Assembly (NCBI GenBank): GCA_964035575.1
Contig: OZ037926.1
Span: 310,001-374,000 of the forward strand
Source of the DNA: Rhynchopus sp. YZ270_cl-10
Taxonomy: Eukaryota; Euglenozoa; Diplonemea; Diplonemida; Diplonemidae
DNA: 64,000 nt
Direction of reading: 5' to 3'
Position numbers and translations under genes: made by a program. Numbering within the stretch: position 1 is the first letter of the stretch; every line of letters begins with the position of its first letter. Below the pieces are notes generated by a model. It had not been told where the DNA came from and did not search any database. It was given only the letters and a program-made list of their open reading frames with translations. Below are positions 19,734 to 30,247 of the stretch, piece after piece.

Positions 19734-21203
19734 TGTCGCTGTCCTCGCTCCGACCGTACCTGCTGGCGCTGCTGGCTCCGTTGTGTTGTGCTTGCTCTTT
19801 GCTGTTGACTCTCCTCTTTGCTTTGGTTAGGTTAGTGTAGACAAAGATGTGTGGTCACGAATAAGAGTAATGTGTATAGGATATGGTCTGTGGGTGTGTG
19901 GATGTGTTTTGTGGGCGGGTAGGGTGCAGGGTGTGGTGCAGGAAACAGTGGACAAAAAACCCAGCCCGAGAGAGAGTATTCTTTTACATTTTGTTTTGGC
20001 TTATTTTTTTGGAAAACGCGATGAACGGGGGGAGGGAAGAGGGAAGGGAAGGTGGAGATAAAGAGCCAGAAAGCGCTGTGTTTGCCAGGTGGCACCGACG
20101 CTTCCTGCGACCTTCTGTGGCACAACGTGATTGACACTCTCCTCTCAAAGGAAGAGGAGAAGGTCAGAACTGAACAAAAGTTGTTGTGCTGCCCACAAAG
20201 AAGATCCTTGTTTAGAATAAAACATAATAATAAACACACCCTGTGCGAAGGTGCACAAGGTGCGTGCCACGTACAAAAGACAAGTATGCTGCGTCTGCTG
20301 TGTGGTCTATTTTGTTCCGCCTTCACAATTATTTTAGGGGCAAAAGAACAAAACAAAGAAACAGCAAAGCTATTCCCATTGAAGGGATCGAGCCAACAAG
20401 ACAGCTAACATGAAAACCGTAGAGTGGGGTGACAAAACGCTAAGAAAAGAACGGGGAGATTTGGACTACCTGTATATGTGCATGTGTCGCACAAGAACGT
20501 CCCGAAACAAAGCATGAAGTTCAAAAATAGAAAGGTTTATTTCGCTAGAACAAAAGTATATTAGTGGAAGAGAAAACAAAACAAAATCGAAACTTGCCAA
20601 GACGAATGCACCTCACGAGACACATGGATCTGTGTGAAGAACAAGAAGTCTCAACGGGGATCATAAACAAAATGATACAGACCAACCTATTGAAGCAAAA
20701 CAACGGGTGGACCTGTGTGGGCAACATGTTGTGCAGAAACACACGAACACTAAACGCAGACAAGGCAGTGACACTCACCAACTAGGGACATGCATGCGTC
20801 GTGATGTGCCATGTGTTTCATGACTGTTGCCAACGTATTAAAATCAAAACAATGGTGTGTTGAATGAAATATAAAAAGTAAAAAACATACAAAAACAAGA
20901 CACACTGTAAAAAGAAAGATGCGTGTGTGTGTGTCCAGAACGCTGTGCAATATAAAATGCGATGAAGACAAAAGAATGTCGGTAATTTTAAAGCTGTCAG
21001 TTTCCCTCAATATTCTTGTTGTAAAATGATTAATACTTGTTAGAAGTGGAGCAGTTGCCATCCCATCGCAACAACAAACACGTAAGAAAGGGCAAAGGCA
21101 AAGACATTCGATTGGCGGTTCGGTTGTTGCTATCTAAGATGGGTGATTCTCTGTGCCTCTCTTTGTCTTTACCTTTGCCTTTCCACCGATTCCTCCGTCT
21201 CTC
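19734..21203. other. Array spacer with near-invariant block
   Basis: No convincing gene. The block at 20372-20806 differs from the other two copies at only a few positions (for example one inserted T at about 20461). Confidence 0.6.
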
Positions 21204-23891
21204 TCACACCTGGTCTGGAACTGGCACGTGTGGCCCACCTCCCTCCTGGATGAGGTAGTGGTACGAGTACGCAAGGAAGTCTCTGAACTGCGTTGCAGGC
21301 GTGTTCGCCACCACCAAGTACAGCGTCTCCCCGGCACCCACACGCACCGTTGCCGTCACAGCCTTGCCGCCTGTCCCTGCCACTGCTGCAGGGAGCCGCA
21401 CGTAACGCCGCTCCCCAGTCGCCGTGTTGTGCACAACAGCCTGTGCACGGAACTCAGAGTAGGCAGGGTTCGCAGCAGACGGCATCACACCCACTGTGTA
21501 CTGTGTCTCTGTCGCCACACCCGACACCTCGTATGCGTTGAAGGCCCAGTCCCCGATCATGTACCGCCCAGGAACAGACACCCACGCCCCGTCCGTGCCG
21601 CCAGCACCGTAGAACACAGCCACCTTGTTGTCAACCTCCTCGTCCGCCACAGGGTCCTCCTTGTTGTCCTTGTTGTTCCCGTCCATACGGCGGAACGACC
21701 CTTCCTCAGACGCACGGAAGGTCTCTTCGTAGTCGACGTCCCACGTCGTCACACGTGCCGCAAAGTCGCTGAAGACCTCACGCATGTCGTACCCAGCCTC
21801 CGCAAGTGCGTTGTACATCCCCTCCGCAGGTGCGCCACTCAGCGGTGCCAGCCCAAGGCGCGCACGGTTGAACACCTTCCCCACCCAGAAGTCGTCTCCA
21901 AGCACGTGGTGTGTCACGAACCACTCCCAGATCGCCGCCCCGTACTGGTGCCCGCCCTTCCCAATGTCCACAATCCCGTCTGCGAACGTCGAGTCCTGTT
22001 TCGTCCACAGCGCCAGCTGCGGCTGCAGGGTGTACATCCCGAGAATCGTGTCGTACACTGCCGGCTTCTGTGAGAACGCACCCCACGACGCAGTCGACTC
22101 TGCAAGGAACTTCGTCCACCCCTGTGCACGCTTCTGGTACGAGTGAAAGTTCTCATGCAGCACATACTGGCCCCACGGCTTCTCAAAGTTGAACTTGCTC
22201 ACCCAGGACCGGCGGTACCCATCCGTCAGCAGCATCTGGCGTGGCTTTGCGTACTCGGCACACAGCGCCCCGTGCACGTACATCCCTGTCTCCATCACGT
22301 TGTGCTCCCAGGTCATGTCGTGTCCCGAGAGCTGGTACTCGAAGCTGTCCTGCGTTGTGTCCGTCACCCCCTCAGGCCAGTAGATGCACTCGTACACACC
22401 GCACAGGAAGTTCGGCATCGTTGCGTCGGGCACCACCAGCGACGACGTCCCAACAGCCCCGCACCTGTTCCCCAGCGTCTCCACCTCTGCCGCACCCAGG
22501 GCACGCGAGTACACACGCACGTCCCACACCTTCCCGGGGTGCTGTGGCACAGAGAGCACGCCCCCCACCTGCATCGTACCCGACACAGACACAGGTGCAC
22601 CACCCGCAGCCACACCGTTCACGTACACAGCCACAGCACCGTCGGCAGCAACCACCACTGCCACATGGTTGCAGTGGCGGTGCGAGAGCGCTGTCGTGTG
22701 CACCACCGCCACCTCCGCCCCGCCTGCAGCCCGCACTGCCACCGACACACGCCCTGCGTCCTCGGCAACCGTCACCGCCGCAGACTGCAGCAGCACACCC
22801 GTCTGCCCCGCTGTGTGCGGCTGCACCTTCAGCGACAGCGTCACACCGCCCGGCCCAGCAGACAACGCACCAAAGTCCACACTCACCGTGCGCGACGTCA
22901 TGTCCGTCACACTTTCGTACGGGAACTCCTGCTCGCGCCTGTCCGTCGGGAACAGCTCCGCCGACACTGCGTGGGCGTGTGCAGACAGGTCTTCGTAGGA
23001 AAACTCGAGCGGCACGTACGCGAACAGGCTTGCGTCAAAGGGCCCCTCCTGTCCGATGTCTGCCAGCGAACAGCGTGCCTCGCAGCGGTTGAACGAACAC
23101 ACCATCCCTGCCGCACAGCTCCCGCACTGCACAGTTGTCCCGTCCTGCGCACGCACCACACCGCACACAGCACCGCGTTGTGCACACACATCCGTCACCG
23201 GAGCACCTCCCAGACACGGCGCACGTGCCTCCTGTGGCGTCATCACGTGGTCCGCAAAGCTCACGTGGTCGACGTAGAACTCGCCAAAACGCGACATCTT
23301 CGTGCCCCCCAAGTGGTACTCCCCAATCGCCATCCCGCCGTACCTCGAACTCTGCTGCAGGTCCATCGTCGCACTCTTCGACAGCACAAGCTCGCCGTCA
23401 ACCCACAGCCGCAGCATCGTCTCTGCAGCTGTGTACGTCAACACAACCTGGTGCCACACACCCACCACAACCTTTCCACTGCTCCACACACGAATGAGCG
23501 GCGTGCGCACACTCAGCCCTCCACTAGAGTCCACCATCACCCACGCACCCCAGTTATCACGTGACCTATCCGAAGCCCTGTCCGTCCCACCAAGCGTGAA
23601 CAGCGTACGGTCCCCGCTCAGCGACACAGGCTTCACGTAACCCGCAATTGAAAAGTCAACGTTCCCAGTGGGTGCACCGTTCCCCTCCTTCAGGCTGATG
23701 AAGTCCAGACTCCGCATGTGGTACGACTTCCCACACACTGCGTTGTTGCCAGACCCAAGCGCAAGCTTCTTCGTTGTGCTCGTCCTCCCAAACGTGTCCG
23801 TCACCTCAGGGCCGTCCAGGGTGTACTGCGAGTAGATGCTTCCCTGCACCAACCCCACACACAGAGCCAGCAGTGCCATGCTCTGCCGCAT
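21204..23891 (-). CDS. Secreted LamG - DUF6055-like metallopeptidase, copy B
   Basis: An 895-residue protein, the same length and layout as the gene at 6097-8784: signal peptide, LamG-like domain, Cys-rich segment, second LamG-like domain, and peptidase region with HENFH at about 579-583 and Glu at about 598. Differences from the other copy are scattered single residues (for example KEDPVADEEV for TEDPVADEEV). Both copies appear intact, so the zinc site has been kept. Confidence 0.82.
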   Translation of the reverse strand: MRQSMALLALCVGLVQGSIYSQYTLDGPEVTDTFGRTSTTKKLALGSGNNAVCGKSYHMRSLDFISLKEGNGAPTGNVDFSIAGYVKPVSLSGDRTLFTLGGTDRASDRSRDNWGAWVMVDSSGGLSVRTPLIRVWSSGKVVVGVWHQVVLTYTAAETMLRLWVDGELVLSKSATMDLQQSSRYGGMAIGEYHLGGTKMSRFGEFYVDHVSFADHVMTPQEARAPCLGGAPVTDVCAQRGAVCGVVRAQDGTTVQCGSCAAGMVCSFNRCEARCSLADIGQEGPFDASLFAYVPLEFSYEDLSAHAHAVSAELFPTDRREQEFPYESVTDMTSRTVSVDFGALSAGPGGVTLSLKVQPHTAGQTGVLLQSAAVTVAEDAGRVSVAVRAAGGAEVAVVHTTALSHRHCNHVAVVVAADGAVAVYVNGVAAGGAPVSVSGTMQVGGVLSVPQHPGKVWDVRVYSRALGAAEVETLGNRCGAVGTSSLVVPDATMPNFLCGVYECIYWPEGVTDTTQDSFEYQLSGHDMTWEHNVMETGMYVHGALCAEYAKPRQMLLTDGYRRSWVSKFNFEKPWGQYVLHENFHSYQKRAQGWTKFLAESTASWGAFSQKPAVYDTILGMYTLQPQLALWTKQDSTFADGIVDIGKGGHQYGAAIWEWFVTHHVLGDDFWVGKVFNRARLGLAPLSGAPAEGMYNALAEAGYDMREVFSDFAARVTTWDVDYEETFRASEEGSFRRMDGNNKDNKEDPVADEEVDNKVAVFYGAGGTDGAWVSVPGRYMIGDWAFNAYEVSGVATETQYTVGVMPSAANPAYSEFRAQAVVHNTATGERRYVRLPAAVAGTGGKAVTATVRVGAGETLYLVVANTPATQFRDFLAYSYHYLIQEGGGPHVPVPDQV

Positions 23892-24682
23892 CAAACCACA
23901 GGCAGGGAGAAGAAAGGGAGTGCGTAAGTTGGCTCTTGTGTAGTTAATGTTTTGCAGTAATATTACCTGTGCCGTGTTGTTGTGTTGTTATGTATCGATA
24001 ACACGTAGAGGGAGGGGTTGGTGCAATACAAAGTACAAACGAACCCTCTTGTTGTTTCTTTGTTTTGAGAACTTCTTGTCTCATTACGATCTTGCGTTTG
24101 AAAAGAAAATAACATAATAAAACCACACCGATGCACCCTCGTGTCTATCTGGCTAGTGTTTGTTTCGATAGAAGGGGCGAACGGTACTTTGCTCTGTAGG
24201 TTCAAAACATCAAAAACTGAAGCAAAACTTGTATACACCATCCATATTTGAGGTGAGAACACCTGTATGCTTACTGCCCGTTAAGACCGGAGTTGTTGTT
24301 AAAATATTGCTAGCAAGAAGGACAAGAAACCAAAGCATAAAACATGTGCACAAAATAAAGTACACGGGGGAGGGGAAGTAAAATATCAGAAATAAACAAA
24401 ACCCGCACCACACCCACCCGAAGGCAGTACAGTGCGCCACAGCAGCATCACCAGCACGCAGCTTTGTTGTGTGTATCCGCAAACAAAACCATGCAAAGCC
24501 ACCTCAGGATAGTGAAGACCACTCGTGTGGCAGCTGCACTAAACCCAACGAGGTCATCACATGAAAAGTGGATTGAGTTGAAACATATAATTGTGCTGGA
24601 CACACAGACACACACACGCTGCACTCATCTGGGATGGCCGCGGCATCGGTTCCCCATTCAAACAAAAACAGACAAAACGAAA
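23892..24682. other. Array spacer, more diverged
   Basis: Homologous to the other enzyme-upstream spacers, but 24240-24400 has drifted more than in any other copy. No gene seen. Confidence 0.6.
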
Positions 24683-26023
24683 TCACATCATCTCCTCCAA
24701 AACAGCTGCAACGTCTCCGTTGTGCCTCTCAAGCACAGCACGCACGTCTGCAGTGATGTCGAACCCCATGTTCCGCAGGGCAGTCACACCCGCACTGTCT
24801 GCCTCCTGCTTCTCCTCCACCCTCTCTGGCTCTGCCTCTGTCTCTGCCGGCACAGCAACCACAACCACATCCTCGTCATCCTCCACCTGCACGTCCTCCT
24901 CCGCTGCCATCGGCATCTTCTGCTCGCAGCGTGGCCCGTGCTGGCCTGCATGCTTCGCACACCTCACACAGCAGTGTGTGGCGTGCACACCAGTCACCTC
25001 AAAGCTGCACCCAGCACACACAAGCAGGGCTGCATCCGACACACCAGCAGTGACGTCCTCCTCCTCCTCTTGGCTCGGCACCTCCACAGCCTCAGTCGCA
25101 TCACTCTTCCTCTTGTGCACACGGCAGTGTGGGCCGTGCTTACCTGCGTGCTTCGCACTCCGACGGCAGCACGGTGCACCTTCCTGCACAGACAGCAATG
25201 CTTCAACCTCTTCAGGTGTCTGTGAGTGCACACGGCAGCGTGGACCATGCTGACCTGCGTGCTTCACACTCCGACGGCAGCACGGCTTCACTTCTTCACT
25301 CACTGCCTCTGCAGGTGTCTTTTCTTCTGTCTGCTCCACCAGGACGTCAGTCGCATCTGCACTCTTCTTCCCGTGCACACGGCACCGTGGACCATGCTCA
25401 CCTGCCTGCTTCACACTCCGACGGCAGCACGGTGTCACTTCCTTCACAGACTCAGACCCAGATTCAACCTCGTCACCTGCCTGCTTCTGTTCCTGACCCT
25501 GTGTCTGTGCATGTGCCTGCCACTCAGCCAACAGATGGCGAATCCCAGGCATGGCTCCGTGACGACCATGCATGTGTTGGTGGTGTCTGTGCCCGTCTCT
25601 CTGTGCATCACGATGGTGGCGCACACGCTCCCAGAACGCCTCGCGCAGATCCCTCTGCTGGCCAAGACACACTGCAGACCCATCCTGCGCACCTATCGTC
25701 ACCACCAGACGAAGGGCACGCTGTTGTGCACACACGTCCGCGTCGTCTGCCCCACGTGCCTCCCGCCAGAGCGCCACACACTCGGCCCACTCCTCGTCCA
25801 GGTCCACCGTCACCAGGTCCCCCTCGTCGTCCACGTAGCGCAGCGTGAACACCCCACACGCCCACTGCCGCACACACCCCTTCACATCCTCCAGGCTCGG
25901 GCAGAGGAGCCGTGTGCGACGCTGCTCCACCACCCTCCGCCCGCGCACGAGCACAAACTTCAGCGGCACCCCGACCGCACCCTCTGAGGAGAGCTGCATC
26001 GTCGCTGCCTCTGTGTGTGTCAT
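24683..26023 (-). CDS. PB1 - Cys/His repeats - UBA protein, copy D (shortest)
   Basis: A 446-residue paralogue with intact PB1 and UBA but only four Cys/His motifs. It lacks the long CCAGEGC motif and the following MTCC/MPCC motif present in A-C, and keeps the APCC unit otherwise seen only in copy B. So repeats have been both lost and gained in frame between copies. The His-rich segment is slightly shortened (HRHHQHMHGRHG). It is intronless. Confidence 0.85.
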   Translation of the reverse strand: MTHTEAATMQLSSEGAVGVPLKFVLVRGRRVVEQRRTRLLCPSLEDVKGCVRQWACGVFTLRYVDDEGDLVTVDLDEEWAECVALWREARGADDADVCAQQRALRLVVTIGAQDGSAVCLGQQRDLREAFWERVRHHRDAQRDGHRHHQHMHGRHGAMPGIRHLLAEWQAHAQTQGQEQKQAGDEVESGSESVKEVTPCCRRSVKQAGEHGPRCRVHGKKSADATDVLVEQTEEKTPAEAVSEEVKPCCRRSVKHAGQHGPRCRVHSQTPEEVEALLSVQEGAPCCRRSAKHAGKHGPHCRVHKRKSDATEAVEVPSQEEEEDVTAGVSDAALLVCAGCSFEVTGVHATHCCVRCAKHAGQHGPRCEQKMPMAAEEDVQVEDDEDVVVVAVPAETEAEPERVEEKQEADSAGVTALRNMGFDITADVRAVLERHNGDVAAVLEEMM

Positions 26024-26480
26024 TGTCGCTGTCCTCGCTCCGACCGTACCTGCTGGCGCTGCTGGCTCCGTTGTGTTGTGTTTGCTCTTCGCTTGTGGTT
26101 CTCCTCTTTGCTTTGGTTAGGTTAGTGTAGACAAAGATGTGTGGTCACGAATAAGAGTAATGTGTATAGGATATGGTCTGTGGGTGTGTGGATGTGTTTT
26201 GTGGGCAGGTAGGGTCTAGGGTGTGGTGCAGGAAACAGTACAAAAAACCCCAGCCCGAGAGAGAGTATTCTTTTACATTCCTTTGAAAAATGTGACCGTG
26301 CCACGTACACACACCGCGCTGTACACTGTGGCATGTTTTCGCTCCCTGCAGTGAATTTGATTCTCTGCGCAATTCTTTGGAGGACACGATAAACATGTGT
26401 GCCGTTCTCCCGTCAAGGAAGTTGACCGACAACAGCGAACACGAGGAACGTGGGGTATGGGATAGTGGGGAAAAGAAAAT

Positions 26481-26522
26481 GGTCGGTAAGATGAACCTAA
26501 GCCTCTCGTGCTTAGTCACCTC
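26481..26522 (+). repeat. Hairpin repeat family I copy
   Basis: GTAAGATGAAC, then a 6-bp stem CTAAGC/GCTTAG around a CTCTCGT loop, then TCACCTC. Confidence 0.6.
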
Positions 26523-26731
26523 AGGAAGAACAGGGGAACGATGGAAGTGCGTAGTATGCAACAGCCCAAGAAACACCAAGTTGTTACACTTAGCAATGTT
26601 TGGATGCTTGTGCTCAAAAAGAAATACACGAGATTGTATGAATACCACACGTTCCACCACGACGAAAAGACAGTGAATTCGATAACGTGCAGACACCTCA
26701 AGGCGGATGCAGGCACGTGCAAAGGAAAGAA

Positions 26732-26774
26732 AGGTTTATCAGATGAACCTGAGCCTCTCGTGCTGAGTCACCTT
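26732..26774 (+). repeat. Hairpin repeat family I copy
   Basis: ATCAGATGAAC, stem CTGAGC/GCTGAG with one mismatch around CTCTCGT, then TCACCTT. Both stem arms differ from the copy at 26481. Confidence 0.55.
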
Positions 26775-27060
26775 GTGTGCGAAGAAAACTTTCTAAGAAA
26801 AACGAATAATTATATCAAACTGGGAAATAATAGAAAAATAAACAAAACAAAACAAAACAAGAAAAGAAGATTTTGGTACACAACGTCTGACACAAGCACC
26901 AAAAGGGCGGGAAGACTACCTGTGTGGTGTACGGATTGTTCACGCAGAGTCTTTACAGGAACGTCCCAGAAACAAAAGAGTCTCTTCGCCAGAAAGAAAA
27001 TTAATAATAATTAATAATATTATTATAAACAAAAGAGAAAGAAATATAGCAAAAATGAAA

Positions 27061-27101
27061 CTTGAAATACAAAGCCATCTCGCGGCAGTGTACTTAGTGA
27101 C
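27061..27101 (+). repeat. Hairpin repeat family III copy
   Basis: Starts GAAATACAAAGCC, then a CATCTCGCGGCAGTGTACTTAG segment that aligns with the other family III copies. Confidence 0.45.
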
Positions 27102-27631
27102 AAAGATGAAAGCACCACATCCCAGGGAGGGCGCAGTCATCCATTCGAACAAAGCTTCTAAGACGGTTCTCAGCCTCACATGCAGCCACCTTAGAAGAAC
27201 GGGGGTAAAGATTATGCAGATTAACCGAATTAAGCAAATAACTGGTGTACCTGCTGCCACACACACATGGACACACGAACACACGAACACGCGAACATGG
27301 CGAGTCTCACACCACTACTGCCAGGTACAACTTGTGGATAGTGGAAGTGTGTTCACGTGGTGTGGCTGTATAAAACAGGGGAGGGAAAAAAGGTAGAAGC
27401 ATATAATACAACAAAAAAAGAAGTGCAGAAAATCATGCTATTAAGAAGACGAGAGTGGAATGATTCATAGTGTTTCTTTGGTTCAATTTCTGTGGGAACG
27501 CGAAACGTCAGACAAGATAAGGTAAAGACAAATGCGGCGGTGTGTGCAAAAAAGTTGATGATTCTCTTTGCCGTTCTCTTGACCTGAACATCTTGCCTTC
27601 TGCTCCGTGTCCCACCCAATGACTCATCCGC

Positions 27632-30247
27632 TCACATCCGGTCTGCATACAACTGGGCAACCTGCGACGGAGACAGTGCAGCACGGTACACCCGCATCTC
27701 GTCCATGTGCCCCACAAACTTGTTGTACTTCCCAAGCCAGGCAACACCCCCAAAGCGCGTGTAGTAGCCCTCCTCGAACAGCCCAACCACACCTGCGATA
27801 CTTGCTGTTGCCACTGCCACCCCGTCCATGTAGTTCGTCGCAGTGTCCGTCGCACGCGACACCACAGCAGCCACGTGGTGCCACTCGCCGTCGTCAATCG
27901 GGTGTGCAGTGTTGCCCTCAACCGTCACCTTCGCCCCGTCGCGTGCGTATACAACAGTCTTGAACGACTTCCCAGTCCCTGCCGTCAGGAGCGTGAGCCC
28001 AGGCGAGGTCGGGCGCCCTGCGTTGGAGAAGATGGGCATGTTCCCGACGTCCCCTCCTGCAGCAATCTTGACCCACGTGCTCACGGTGACGTCGTCCTCG
28101 CGCAGCAGCAGGAAGGCCGGCATCGGGGACATCTGCACCTTCATGTGGCCGTCGTTCCACGCACCCTTCCTGCCCGACAGCTCTGCACAGTTCCCAGACA
28201 CACCGCCAGGCACACCCACAGACACACCTGTGGGGTCCAGGTACGCCTGCACGTGCTTCGTGCTGTCGTGCACAACAGAGACCGATGCCGACGGCGACAC
28301 AGGCACACCTGCAGACTCAAACGCGTAGTGCAGGATGAGGTGCTCTGCAGCCGCGTCCTGTGTCTCGACCCACACCTCCACCTCCGCCGCGGCTCCCGCC
28401 ACCCCGTTCTGCACAACTGTGTACGAGAACGTGTCGCGCCCAACAAACGCAGCCGCCGGTGTGTACACAAAGCCCCCGCTGGCACCAAGGCGCAGTGTCC
28501 CGTGTGCCGGGGCCGCAGTCACAGCAGCCTGCGCACCCTGTGCTGCCACACCACGGTCGTTTGCAAGCACACCCTCCGCAGCACCCACCTGCAGCACCGC
28601 ACCCAACACAGCCACGTACACGTCTGGGAACGCCCCCGCCACAGACACACCCAGGAGGGGCAGCATCGCACGCCCCGCACGCTCCCCGATCGCGACCATC
28701 GACCCCCCGTCGTAGTGGTAGTAGTGGTACAGGTCGTCCGAGGGAACCCAGTCCGCGTGTGCGTCCGCCGTCGCCACTCCCGCCTGCGCACGGCGGATCA
28801 CGTCCCCACGCACCCCCTGGTTGTCGTTCCCCTGCACCACCACCACAGGGAGGGCAGGCATACCCACCTCCGCCCGCACAGCAGCAATCAGCTTTGTGAG
28901 TGCAGCCTCGTAGCCGTTCGCGTCTGCGTCCGAGAAGGCGTCGTTGTAGCCCTGCGACCACACAAACCCAGACACAACGTGGTCCGCAGGCAACGTCGCA
29001 CGGAACGCCGCAAACCCGGCCACCATCTGCGCGTACAGGTTGTCTGCGTCTCCTGTCGGCGACCAGTGGTCTGCCCGTGCAATCTGCGTGCCACCCTTCG
29101 ACGCCTTGAACAGGTACACGTCCTCCGACAGTGCGTCTCCCAGCACGTGTCCGAAGCCCAGCTCTGGCCCGAAATCGGAACCGTAGAAAGGCCCAAGCCC
29201 GCCTGTCCCACGTGAGCGCTCAATGATCGACTTCGCGAACACGTCACTGCGTGTCTCAAGCAGCTCCGTGCGCAGGGACAAATAGTTCTTCAGGTCTGCC
29301 GTGCTCCCGTGGCCAACCATGTTCGACTGGCCTGCCATCAAGAACACGCGTGGTGGGTGGCTTGTTGGTGGTGTGGATGGAGCTGGCGGTGTGGACGGTG
29401 CCGGCGGTGCAGGTGTGCGGGGGGTCTCGGTTGCTGGGGGCTGCGTTGGTGGTGCAGACGTGCGAGGAGAGTTGGTGCGTGGTGCTGATGTGCGGGGAGG
29501 CTCAGTCCGTGGTGCCTCTGTGTCAGGTGCCGATGTCGATGGCACTTCCGTCACCGGAGCACCTCCCAGACACGGCGCACGTGCCTCCTGTGGCGTCATC
29601 ACGTGGTCCGCAAAGCTCACGTGGTCGACGTAGAACTCGCCAAAACGCGACATCTTCGTGCCCCCCAGGTGGTACTCCCCAATCGCCATCCCGCCGTACC
29701 TCGAACTCTGCTGCAGGTCCATCGTCGCACTCTTCGACAGCACAAGCTCGCCGTCAACCCACAGCCGCAGCATCGTCTCTGCAGCTGTGTACGTCAACAC
29801 AACCTGGTGCCACACACCCACCACAACCTTTCCACTGCTCCTCACACGAATGAGCGGCGTGCGCACACTCAGCCCTCCACTAGAGTCCACCATCACCCAC
29901 GCACCCCAGTTATCACGTGACCTATCCGAAGCCCTGTCCGTCCCACCAAGCGTGAACAGCGTACGGTCCCTGCTCAGCACCACAGGCTTCACGTAACCCG
30001 CAATTGAAAAGTCGACGTTCCCAGTGGGTGCACCGTTCCCCTCCTTCAGGCTGATGAAGTCCAGACTCCGCATGTGGTACGACTTCCCACACACTGCGTT
30101 GCTGCCAGACCCAAGCGCAAGCTTCTTCGTTGTGCTCGTCTTCCCAAACGTGTCCGTCACCTCAGGGCCGTCCAGGGTGTACTGCGAGTAGATGCTTCCC
30201 TGCACCAACCCCACACACAGAGCCAGCAGTGCCATGCTCTGCCGCAT
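27632..30247 (-). CDS. Secreted LamG - carbohydrate acetylesterase, array copy 3
   Basis: An 871-residue intronless protein with the start at 30247, chosen for the signal peptide; the frame is open 36 codons further up. Layout as in copy 2, but with the full Pro/Thr-rich linker (TEPPRTSAPRTNSPRTSAPP and more) between the first LamG-like domain and the AGQSNM esterase block. It is the last member of the array on the right, and array homology ends at about 30435. The two downstream domains (Ig/cadherin-like and LamG-like) are intact. Confidence 0.82.
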   Translation of the reverse strand: MRQSMALLALCVGLVQGSIYSQYTLDGPEVTDTFGKTSTTKKLALGSGSNAVCGKSYHMRSLDFISLKEGNGAPTGNVDFSIAGYVKPVVLSRDRTLFTLGGTDRASDRSRDNWGAWVMVDSSGGLSVRTPLIRVRSSGKVVVGVWHQVVLTYTAAETMLRLWVDGELVLSKSATMDLQQSSRYGGMAIGEYHLGGTKMSRFGEFYVDHVSFADHVMTPQEARAPCLGGAPVTEVPSTSAPDTEAPRTEPPRTSAPRTNSPRTSAPPTQPPATETPRTPAPPAPSTPPAPSTPPTSHPPRVFLMAGQSNMVGHGSTADLKNYLSLRTELLETRSDVFAKSIIERSRGTGGLGPFYGSDFGPELGFGHVLGDALSEDVYLFKASKGGTQIARADHWSPTGDADNLYAQMVAGFAAFRATLPADHVVSGFVWSQGYNDAFSDADANGYEAALTKLIAAVRAEVGMPALPVVVVQGNDNQGVRGDVIRRAQAGVATADAHADWVPSDDLYHYYHYDGGSMVAIGERAGRAMLPLLGVSVAGAFPDVYVAVLGAVLQVGAAEGVLANDRGVAAQGAQAAVTAAPAHGTLRLGASGGFVYTPAAAFVGRDTFSYTVVQNGVAGAAAEVEVWVETQDAAAEHLILHYAFESAGVPVSPSASVSVVHDSTKHVQAYLDPTGVSVGVPGGVSGNCAELSGRKGAWNDGHMKVQMSPMPAFLLLREDDVTVSTWVKIAAGGDVGNMPIFSNAGRPTSPGLTLLTAGTGKSFKTVVYARDGAKVTVEGNTAHPIDDGEWHHVAAVVSRATDTATNYMDGVAVATASIAGVVGLFEEGYYTRFGGVAWLGKYNKFVGHMDEMRVYRAALSPSQVAQLYADRM

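Larger units (their letters stand above)
26024..27631. other. Diverged array spacer with hairpin repeats
   Basis: Homology to the other PB1-to-enzyme spacers holds to about 26280 and again from about 27590. Between, the sequence is different, although 26880-27290 keeps scattered matches to the near-invariant block (GAACGTCCC then GAAACAAA, GAAACTTG). It contains two family I hairpins and one family III hairpin. No gene seen. Confidence 0.55.
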
